64,000 nt of DNA from Odiellus spinosus (Eukaryota; Arthropoda; Arachnida; Opiliones; Phalangiidae): contig OY987225.1 of assembly GCA_963920705.1 (NCBI GenBank), positions 3,484,501 to 3,548,500 on the forward strand. The letters are read 5' to 3'. The notes below the pieces were generated by a model. That model searched no databases. It was not told where the DNA came from and was given only the letters and a program-made list of their open reading frames with translations. Shown here piece by piece: positions 55,300-64,000 of the stretch (its first letter is position 1; every line of letters starts with the position of its first letter). The translations under genes were made by a program, and so were the position numbers.

Positions 55300-55850
55300 A
55301 AACCCCGAATGTTCTATAGAAAGACCTGAAACGCTAATGTTCTAATATTGAACCAAAGACAAATGTTCTGAAATTATAATGTAAAACTGTTATGTTCTGA
55401 TTTTAGATCTAAAAATCATAGTGTTCTAATATTATCACTAAAAATCTTAATGTTCTAATCTTAAACCTAAAGCGCAATGTTCTGATATAGGAATATAAAA
55501 TCGTTTCGTTCTGATTTTAGAACTTATGTTCTAGTTTTAAACCTAGAGCGTAATGTTCTGATATAGGAATATAAAATCGTTTCGTTCTGATTTTAGAACC
55601 AAAAGTCATAATGTTCTGATATTATCACTAAAAATCTTTATGTTCTACTTTTGAACCTAAAGCGTAATGTTCTGATATAGGAATATACAAACGTAATGTT
55701 CTGATTTTACACCTGAAGTTCATAATGTTCCGATATTACCAATAAAAATCAAAAGATATTTTATTCCGATTTTAGATCTAAAAATTATAATATTCTCATG
55801 CCACCTAAAATCAAAATATTCGTATTTAAATCTTAATGTTGAGATATTTG
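55300..55850. repeat. TGTTCT minisatellite
   Basis: About fifteen degenerate units with the core AATGTTCTGATTTTAGA / AATGTTCTGATATAGGAATA. The higher-order unit GGAATATAAAATCGTTTCGT occurs at about 55492 and 55568. Confidence 0.9.
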
Positions 55851-56104
55851 CGCTTAATTAGTCACGAGGAAAAATTAACTCTAAGTTCATTTTTTTAAAT
55901 TTCGCTAATTACAGATTTTGACCTTAAAGATATATAATTTTTCCCTTCAGTCAAATACGCATCTAACAATTCGTGGCAAACGAGGGAATCAGCCTGGATT
56001 TAAAAGAAGCCAGTTTTCTGGTTCTTCTTTAATTTCATACGCGAAAATTTTTGGGATAAATTCTCTAACTTTATAGACAATACCGGCCAACAATATACGC
56101 AGAG

Positions 56105-56358
56105 CATGGGCCAAGAAATGATAAATCCAGGACATGACTCTAGCGTCTACTAAAAGAAACAGGCTACGTCATCACCGTACCGTGATGACGCGTTTTTTGG
56201 GGTCAATTTTGTACAATCAAAGCTATGGCGTTTTGGGAGCAAAGTGACGTCATATGACGTCACACGCTGTACGAAGGCTGTTTGTTTGGCCGAACGAGAA
56301 TTTTATTCCCTCAAACAGGGAAGAGTCATGTCATGGATTTATCATTTCTTGGCCCATG
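56105..56358. mobile_element. 254-bp MITE with 7-bp TSD
   Basis: Inverted ends CATGGGCCAAGAAATGATAA, matching over about 38 bp with one small gap, flanked by a perfect 7-bp duplication CGCAGAG (56098-56104 and 56359-56365). Two short palindromes lie inside (CGTCATCACCGTACCGTGATGACG; GTGACGTCATATGACGTCAC). The CA...TG ends and 7-bp TSD fit a P-derived MITE. Confidence 0.9.
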
Positions 56359-56639
56359 CGCAGAGCCTCTGCGTCAAGATTTTCGTTTGGTTCACACATA
56401 CGACCGAATTCAAACCGAAAAGTGCGGTAATCAGTCACGTGGGAGGTCGCCTCGTGGAAAGAGTGCGAAACTCCGCGGTCGAAGCATCGACGGCTAAAGA
56501 TTTTATAAGCCTCTGCGTTCTAATTGTTTGTGCACTCATGCGTAGTCTTTACTTTTCAGTGATATTCAGAATTGAAAAAAAGGCCACTATATTTTCGAGA
56601 TCGCCAAAAAAATATTTTTAATAATTATGTGATAAGCCC

Positions 56640-56933
56640 AGGCACCCTAAAATTCATATTACTATTCCGCCTAGCGGCCTAGGGCCTAGGCAGCCTAAGC
56701 TACGGCGACCGAGGCTTAGCGATATTCTTAATCCAAGGAGATACTTTGTCAACCATCTATTGGACTAATCGCCATAATTGTCTTTGTCTGAATATTTTGA
56801 CCCGGGAAGGAAATATGCCCAATAAACCCCCTTCAGAAATTCAAAGTTATCGGACCCATAAAAATAATTATCGCTCATTGCTAGATTTAATGTATAAGCA
56901 AAGGTGGATGAGGGGGAAAGTATGAAACGGCCC
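56640..56933. other. Gene-less stretch
   Basis: No ORF recognised. A palindromic GCCTAGGGCCTAGGC lies near 56677. It ends at the target duplication of the next element. Confidence 0.4.
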
Positions 56934-57435
56934 ATAGAGCCATAGACAATAAACAGAAGGACTAGAAGGCGTAGAGTCCGTAGTGCATGCATCTATGCCG
57001 CGTTTTTGCGGGGGGCCGTACTCCAAACTTCTGAAACTCACTTCCGTTTTCACAGAGAACGACTGGTATGTCGTCTGCTCGTTTATCACGCGAGAAGCCG
57101 AAAAGGCATATGACGAGGCTTATGGTAAATGATTTTTAAGTTTAAATGAGATTAAGTCAGAGAAAATAACTGTTTTGATTCAATGTTATAAGTAAGTGAA
57201 AACATTAATCATTAACTTATCATTGATATGTAAAATTAATTTCATGTTTAATTTTTACAGTTACCATTTACTATTGTATACTGATACTAAAGGATAAACT
57301 AACTTAATATTAGTTGGTAATTGCGCTTATTTTAATCTTATTTCTTTAAAGTAATAATTAAAAATATTTTGCTTTATTATTTAATGATTTTTGTTTAGTT
57401 AAACTTATATTTATCATCTTATATGATATTAGGAA

Positions 57436-60400
57436 ATGGTTTATTCGCCTAAGAGGTGTGTGTATGGATCGTGCACATCGAGGCGCAATGAAACAACTAA
57501 AATTGTTCCTGGAGCCCCTGGAGTATTTTTCATAAAATTTCCGTCACCAATCACTCAAAGCGATAAGTGTTCACGCTGGGTAAATGCTTGTGGTCACACT
57601 GATTTTTCCAAAAATGACGTGAAAAGATCAACGTACATTTGTTCCAGACATTTTGAAGGATTTTCTGGACCAACACCATTAAATCCTGACCCGATTCAAA
57701 ATACCTCACCTCCAAATTTACCAGTTAGTATAGCGTAATTTGATTTAATTTGTCTATTTACAAAGATGTTTTTTTCAAGATGGAAGTGTTATGTTTTTAG
57801 GTTGCAACCAACCAGGAGCGCGTGAATAATTCAAGCATATTGGGAACTCGGAAGCGAAAATTGCAGAAATCCGATAACGAATGTGTAAATTTACTTCCTT
57901 TCCAAAGTATCAATGTAGACTTTGTAAATCAATGTTGTTATTACTAATTTAGACGAATACTCCAAGATTAAGTTTGAAGAAGGATATTAGCCCCAAAGAA
58001 TTATCATTCACATTCAGTGAGTGTGAACAGCGTTCATCACCTATTCAAGACTTCTGTGGATTTTCCTCTACCCCTAAAAGGATTAAGGGAGGAACTGAAG
58101 CTATTAAGTTTACAAGAAGCACTGAACTAGCAACTATTGCTATGGATTTGAAAACTTTAAGCCCCCCACCTAGCTGGTCTATGGAATTATTTGAAAATAG
58201 TGCAGTGTTTTCCAAATTCAAGAACAATTTTAAATTTATGGAATGTGTCTTTGAGGAAGACATAAGAAAAGAAGTTACCGCCAGTCTTAAAATCCAGAAT
58301 AAACCGATAAATTTTGAGATGGGAGAAAATGAACCATTAATATTGAAAAGTAAAAGTGATATTTATGAGGTATTGAAAAATGCAAATCAATTCACCTGTT
58401 GTCCTGGTAACCAAGACCCTGATTTCATAATTCTCTACAAAGGCCAAAGCGAAAGTCACCAAAAAAGACAACTTCGAAGTTATTATTGTGGTAAACTGAA
58501 TGGCATATTTAGTACAAACTGTGAAGGTTTCATTAAAACGCCGCAAAATAGATGTTTTCAATGCTCAAAATACCGCTCAAGTTTACGAAAACTTCGACAC
58601 CGAAATAATTTGAAAATGACTGACAAGCGGGAGAAAGGTAAATCATACACGAAGGTCATAAAAAAGAACAAAAAAAGCTTAGTTCAAACGGAAAGCAGTA
58701 AGAATGAAGTCAAAAGCATGATGTTACTACTGAAAGAAAGACTTAAAGATGAACCGACCGGTTCGCTTATGTCAACATTTTTAAGACAGCAGCTTCAAGC
58801 CATGCATAGATCAAAATATGGCATGCGTTGGGATCCGCTATTTGTTAAATGGTGTATTTATATGAAAAATATGTCAAAATCTTCTTATGAAGCTCTCAGG
58901 AAATCAAAATTACTTGTACTCCCCACATCAAGAACCCTTTACAATCATAATCACTCTATAAACAGTAAATCTGGCTTCACAACAGAAATGTTTGAAGAAA
59001 TGGCCAAAGAATGTGAGCTTGAAAAAGTTCCAGAACATCAAAAGTATTTTGTTTTATCACTTGATGAAATGAGTATTAAGGAGGACTTAATATTAAACAG
59101 GACTACGGGCCTTGTAACAGGATTAGTAGATGTAAACGAGAACCATAATTTCCTAGACGACTTGGCACATAAAGTTACCAACTCCGAGAAACCACCTTTA
59201 GCCACTCATATTCTACAATTAATGATCAGGGGAGTTACCAGCAAAATAAAGATTGCGTTTGCTCATTTTCCTACCAAAGGTGCTTCTGCTGCAGAATTAA
59301 ACAGCATTATTTGGGAAGCAATCCGAAGACTTGAAACAAGTGGCTTTCGAATTATAGCTGTTGTAGGGGATGGAGCTTCCACTAATCGTAAGTTTTTCCA
59401 TTTATCTCAATCTTACGAAGCGAAAGAAGCGCAAGAAATCCCATACAAGACGCAAAACCTTTTTGCTATGGATGAAGAACGACCCATTTTCTTCATATCT
59501 GATGCGCCACATTTAATCAAAACGGTACGCAATGGATTCGCAAACAGTGGTACTAATTCTAAAAACACTCGTACACTTTGGAAAAATGGAGAAGCAATAA
59601 CATGGAAAGTTATTCTAAGATTGTATTACCTAAAACTGAGATCACAAGGGCAATTTAAACACCTAAACATATTAACATATTCCCACGTGTATTTGAACAG
59701 TTACTCAAAAATGAAAGTAAACCTTGCAGCTCAGATTTTAAGTGAAACTGTTGCTAATGCTATCGAACACCTCTTATCAAAGAAGACTAATACTTACAAG
59801 GAAACCATTGAATTTATCCGAGTTTTCAATAAGTTCTTTGATCTTTGTAATGTAAAAAACAGAGTTGAAGGGATACACCAACGAAATAAGAACCATCTAC
59901 CCTACACCAATGTAGACGACGAACGTTTAAAAGTAATGATTATCACTAGGGGTGTGCGAGTACTCGTTTAGGTTGAGTACTCGATCGAGTCTCGAGCCGA
60001 GTACTCGGCTCGAGACTCGATAAGAAAATTTTTAGATACTCGAAAAAATTCGAGTCCGTAAAATCCATTTTTTAAGACTCGATAAGGACTCGAAGCCAAA
60101 ATCTAGCTTATCTAGTATTTATCGAGTCCATTCGGACATATTCTGTAACTAATTAACTAAATACTAACACTTCCATTGAGCCATATAGAGTACTGGAAGC
60201 TATATTTCCTATTGTTATTGCTCCATGGCATTGTTATTGTCAATGTGAGCACTAAAACTTATATAACCATTCAAAAAGATACAATGAGAGTAAAAGCCAT
60301 AGAGAAGGAAAAATGACTAATGACGCCATAAGTCATATCTTTCTCCCTGCCTTTTGTTTATTTGTTATTAGTCTTATTTATTTTATTTAAACCTAAAAAT

Positions 60401-61172
60401 ACTAGGAAATTAAGCTAGGTAAAAATTTTCCTTAGGCTCGTTAAATACTCGATAACAAATTTTTGGACTCGACTACTACTCGAAAGCCAAAATTTTCCTA
60501 ATTTTAATACTCGAAGACTCGAGTAAGAATCGAGGACTCGGCTCGAGACTCGATAAAAAAAAAATTTAATACTCGGACTCGGCTCGAAACCCAAAAAAGA
60601 GGACTCGCACACCCCTAATTATCACCCTATTTTCTTATCGGCTTGATTTCATTACTCATTTATTTATATTAGTGGTTGGAGTGTGACTTCATCAAATACT
60701 TGGATGATTGGGAAAACCAAGTTTTAAATAGGCCTGGCAAGTTTACTAAAACCCAGAGAGATTCCATGCTCTTGAGCAAGCAAACAATCCAAGGACTGAA
60801 GATAACTGGTAATTTCAACTAATTTGAATAATTTCAACTACTGATTTATGAAATAAACGAATATTTTGTTTATATTTAGCTCTGTCAACTGTAGGAGTAG
60901 TTAAATTCATGTTGAGTAAAGGGGCTGAGTACGTACTCACACAGCATTTGAACCAGGATCCGTTAGAACAATATTTCGGAAGGCATCGGGCAGCTGGGGG
61001 CAGAAATACTAACCCAACGGCATGGCATTATGGTGCAAACAAAGATACAATTAAAACTTTAAAAGGAATTGTTTTAGATGCGGTAGGAGGTAATACTCAA
61101 GACCCCATGAAAGAAATTGTAAAAGATATTACCGGGATGGTTATTGACAATGTTGAAAAACTACAGTGTTGA
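57436..61172 (+). CDS. THAP P-like transposase, intact, five exons
   Basis: Exons 57436-57723, 57801-57884, 57953-59932, 60675 to about 60810 and 60880-61172, all in phase, give about 927 residues. The THAP C2CH domain is at residues 1-85 (KRCVYGSCTSRR...YICSRHFEGF). The CPG motif (FTCCPGNQDPDFII) is near 270. RNase H-like core: LSLDEMSIKEDLI (Asp about 494) and VVGDGASTNRKFF (Asp about 596). The C-terminal box LNQDPLEQYFGRHRAAGG (about 855) corresponds to the catalytic Asp/Glu region of P/THAP9 proteins. Substrate: the element's own ends (family knowledge). No lesion seen. Intron 3 carries a MITE, which should be spliced out. Confidence 0.85.
59947..60617. mobile_element. hAT-type MITE in transposase intron, 671 bp
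   Basis: Inverted ends TAGGGGTGTGCGAGT (15 of 15), perfect 8-bp duplication ATTATCAC (59939-59946 and 60618-60625). Rich in ACTCG/GAGTCTCGAG motifs, including a perfect 38-bp palindrome at 59984-60021. It lies 14 bases after the donor site of transposase intron 3. The 8-bp duplication and TAGGGGTG ends are typical of hAT. Confidence 0.92.
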
Positions 61173-61269
61173 TGTCCGTTAATATTTCAATTGTATAATA
61201 TAATATTTCTTATTAAATAGAATTTTGCATTTTATTTGTCAGATAATATCACAATCATATATATCACTG

Positions 61270-62948
61270 TTACAGAAATTGTAAATACAAGTCTGCGTCT
61301 GGATCGTCAGCCAAAAAACTTAAGTCATTGTTTTTCTTAGCCTCTTCAATTGCAGGGGTTTCAATGTTGTTGTACTTAGATATTTTCCTCTCAGACTCTT
61401 TGGGATGTTGTAAATTTGTACTATTTTTAAGGCTTTTTATTGCACAACTACTTCTAATGAGACTAGATTTATTTTCTATTTTTGACTTTTGTTTAGCTGG
61501 TGATTTAATTATGAAGTCAAATTTGGGTGGTTCCAAAAATGTCAGATCTTGTTGAAACTTAGTGGAGTTGTTTTCCTTCGCTTGTGTAATTTGACGCTTT
61601 GGGATTTTTCTAGCTGGTGATTGAGTCCAAACCTCTTGTATTTTGGTGTCGCTACTTTTCACTCCAGTCAGTTTTGACATACTTTGTTTTTTCTTTTTAG
61701 GCGTTTTTATTGTCTTTCCCAAACTTGTGACTTTGGTTTCTCCTTTTTCAAGTTCCTCCTTTTCCTTAAGTTTTCTCCTTAATGCTTTTTTGGCTCGTAT
61801 ACTTGATTTTGTTATGTGTTGAAACAGTTCTGTTATGTCTCTTGTCAAACATTTTCCTCTAGTATTGAGAAAAGTATCAAGTATTTTGTTTAACCATTTC
61901 TCTGAATCATCTCCCTTGTGAAGATTAGCCCATTCTTTAGAAATTTGCGCATCCGCTAGAGCTTCTTTGGTAGCGTTCTCTTTTAATTTTTCATTTCTAA
62001 GCAATTCATAATTAACACAGTAATGCTTATCAGATAGTTGTTTAATTTTGAGCACCATCTCGTAAAATTCATCAGAAATGTTTATTAATCCACCACGCGA
62101 TATCTTTTGTATCCAAGATTCTGTCTCATCCATAGTTAGTTTATCTTCTTTGGTTATTCTATCAACTGTTGATTTGGGACATTTTTTTCTAATCAAACTT
62201 CTCACTACAAACCCACCAACGTATCGTAGCACATCATTATTAACTCTTGATTGCGCAGGAAATACAGCAACCTCATTTACATCTATATCAGTATCAACTT
62301 TTTTGTTTTTTAATTCTTCCAATTTCTCCAATACATTTTTTATTCCAATTTGGAACATGGCCATCAATCGACCAAAAAAGATTTGTAGAATAGTTTGGAT
62401 TACCGTTTTCCTGACAGGAATTGGTAGATCCAAGAAATTGCCCGAGGATGCAAAGAGTGCTGATATTTTGTCATTTTTCCTTTCAGCAAACAATAATTTG
62501 TTTACAGCATTGCAATAATCCACCTGAGATGGATATTTTTCAAGATTTGAAAAGGTTACTACTTCTAAAAGGTGATCGGTAACATTCTTTCTTAACATTA
62601 CATTGTGTGGTGCCTTTACATCCACCAGAAACTCATTGACCATAGCTCGATTTATAATAAAGTCGTTACTGCCATCGCTCATTTTGTCAAGTGTGAAAAG
62701 AATGGTTTTTTCTACGATTTCTAATTAACAAAGACACATTTTAAAAAAAATTATAACAATCAAAATATTGGACAAAGGCTTAGTAGCGTAATAATATTAC
62801 TATGTTTACCTTTGATTTCTGTTTCCTTGAATAAGGCCAGACCATCGCGATCGCTCGAAAAAATACGATTCGAATTTATATTTAAAATAAAGCATCCTAA
62901 TTTATTTGAATTATTATCTGTAGTTGTTAAGTTTAAGTTTAAAGCCAT
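61270..62948 (-). CDS. Convergent partner protein of the P-like element, intact
   Basis: Two exons, 62948-62810 (MALNLNLTTTDNNSNKLG...) and 62720-61270, with a GTAAAC...TTAG intron, give 529 residues with no lesion. Conserved with 49113-51015: DVLRYVGGFVVRSLIRK, RGGLINISDEFYEMVLKIKQ, WLNKILDTFLNTRGKC, then a long Lys/Ser-rich stretch with TPKKKKQ (possible nuclear signal). The extreme C terminus is LSFLADDPDADLYLQFL. No catalytic motif or known domain recognised. Conservation of position, orientation and sequence across elements implies a role in transposition or its control (inference). Confidence 0.75.
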
Positions 62949-63267
62949 TTAAATTCATTCCGTTGACTCTGTATGCTGTCTGCTGCTATGCTTCGAAAAT
63001 AAAATAAATTTTAAGCCAATCATCATCATTCAGCGGAGCGGAAGTCAGCATCAGAAGTTTGGTCCCCGAAAATCGCGGCATGGAAAATTCGCACCTTCTA
63101 GTCCTTCTGTTTATTGTCTATGATAGAGCCCATGTTAAAAATAGGAAACATCAAAACTTCGACAAAGACCAACAGTATACTTGTGCTATATGGTCTTTGT
63201 AATGGACTAGTAACTACTTTTGACGTCACACTTAAAAGTAGTTTATCCGGGAACACTAAAGAAAAAG

Positions 63268-64000
63268 ATGGAGGCGCATTCAACATCAACAGCAGTGTTT
63301 TCTTCTCAATTTGGTCCGGAACTTAAATCTAAACTTGTACAAACCATTTTAAAATATAATGTGTTGCTAAAACGTGGTCAGCTTTGCGTTTGTTCCGAAA
63401 ATACAGAAGAAATTCCAAAGAAAAAGGGGAAATTTGAAGATAAAGCTCAGGTAAATTTAAGCCTTGGTCGTTATTCATAGTTATCTCATAATTGCCGAAA
63501 GATAACAACTTTTAAAGAAAACATTCATTTCCAATCAATCATTTCCATATCAATCTCATCACAGGGGTTTGTATCTGAAATCGTGAACAATGATACTTTG
63601 ATAAAGTTTTCGAAAATACGTTTTTGGCTATCGAACGAAGATAAGGAAAAAATCCTCTTAATCGCAGAAAAAAGTCATCTGCGTAAAAAGGTAATTATTA
63701 ACAACATTATTTTGATATTCTATGTATTCAAATCTCATTATTTAAATATTTAAGATACTTCTGGAAGTAACTAGGAGGGATCGTTTCATGGTGGAATGTG
63801 GAATGGACCCCGTTAAAATTACGATTCAAGAAAATGGTGAAGCATCAGTCTTCCACATCTTCAAGGGTGCTGTAGCTAAAGTTCATCTTTTTGATGGGGA
63901 AAATTTCCTTGAAAATGTTATGAAAGACATTTTTCAACAACTGTTAGATGATAGCTTTTATTTATGCCCTGGGCTCACTGAAGACTCAATTAATAGTTTG
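63268..64000 (+). CDS. Start of another P-like transposase (runs off window)
   Basis: Exons 63268-63450, 63565-63690 and 63755 to the window end, all phase 0 with GTAA donors and AG acceptors. Starts MEAHSTSTAVFSSQFGPEL; no THAP domain. The third exon ends DSFYLCPGLTEDSINSL, matching the KYVYCPGIPEEKV region of the transposase at 21262-24079, and the preceding VFHIFKGAVAKVHLF aligns with TFAVVFRPVETFNLI. So this is the N-terminal quarter of a non-THAP P-like transposase. Open so far. Confidence 0.6.

Larger units (their letters stand above)
56941..63122. mobile_element. Apparently intact two-gene THAP P-like element, 6.2 kb
   Basis: Ends CATAGACAATAAACAGAAGG on both sides, continuing ACTAGAAGG and, less perfectly, for about 100 bp (ATGCCGCG, CAAACTTCTGA, ACTTCCG). 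Perfect 7-bp duplication ATAGAGC (56934-56940 and 63123-63129). The transposase (57436-61172, plus) and partner gene (62948-61270, minus) are both open with good splice sites; their stops are 97 bp apart. A 671-bp hAT-type MITE lies inside a transposase intron. Without it the element would be about 5.5 kb. The best candidate for a recently active copy. Confidence 0.9.

Overview
The window looks like a transposon-rich, gene-poor stretch of an arthropod nuclear genome. Genes have short introns with GT/AG borders and AATAAA signals. TTAGG-like tracts (TAGGTTAGGTTA) recur, and the mix of elements (P-like, MULE, hAT, LINE, Ty3/Gypsy, Bel/Pao, Polinton) fits arthropods; the order cannot be fixed from sequence alone. 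No rRNA, tRNA, CRISPR array or bacterial gene was seen.

Layout. 0-0.65 kb: 5' part of a LINE pol gene (minus). 0.9-6.6 kb: a broken Polinton, with polymerase pieces (minus), an integrase remnant and one whole ORF (plus), invaded by a small element with arrayed termini. 6.6-10.1 kb: decayed MULE/ZSWIM-type transposase (minus) with a MITE in it. 10.8-12.2 kb: Bel/Pao scrap beside a decayed gene with 54-residue repeats. 12.7-17.4 kb: a THAP P element with a broken transposase. 18.5-24.7 kb: a 6.2-kb P-like element with two convergent genes. 25.4-33.9 kb: a compact virus-like block (integrase, adenain-type protease, small membrane, Cys-rich and exonuclease-like proteins). 34.0-41.2 kb: Ty3/Gypsy remains (protease-RT; MBD/coiled-coil ORFs) surrounding a neat two-exon CXC/P2X7-ballast gene. 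41.2-45.7 kb: largely empty. 45.7-51.2 kb: a second two-gene P-like element. 51.4-56.4 kb: a smaller virus-like block plus many AT-rich repeats, palindromes and MITEs. 56.9-63.1 kb: a third two-gene P-like element that appears fully intact. 63.3 kb to the end: the start of another P-like transposase.

Most notable: three P-superfamily elements share one architecture. Each has a ~920-residue transposase with catalytic acidic residues near the same positions and a convergent second gene of about 525-530 residues. The two closer relatives also share termini (CA-N-AGA-N-AATA...GGA-N-TAGAAGG), 7-bp target duplications, and a C-terminal motif SFLxxDPDxDLYLQF in the second protein, present once in one copy and three times in the other. 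The copy at 56941-63122 has open frames, splice sites, TIRs and TSDs and could be recently active. A two-component P-like transposition system is the best candidate for something undescribed here.
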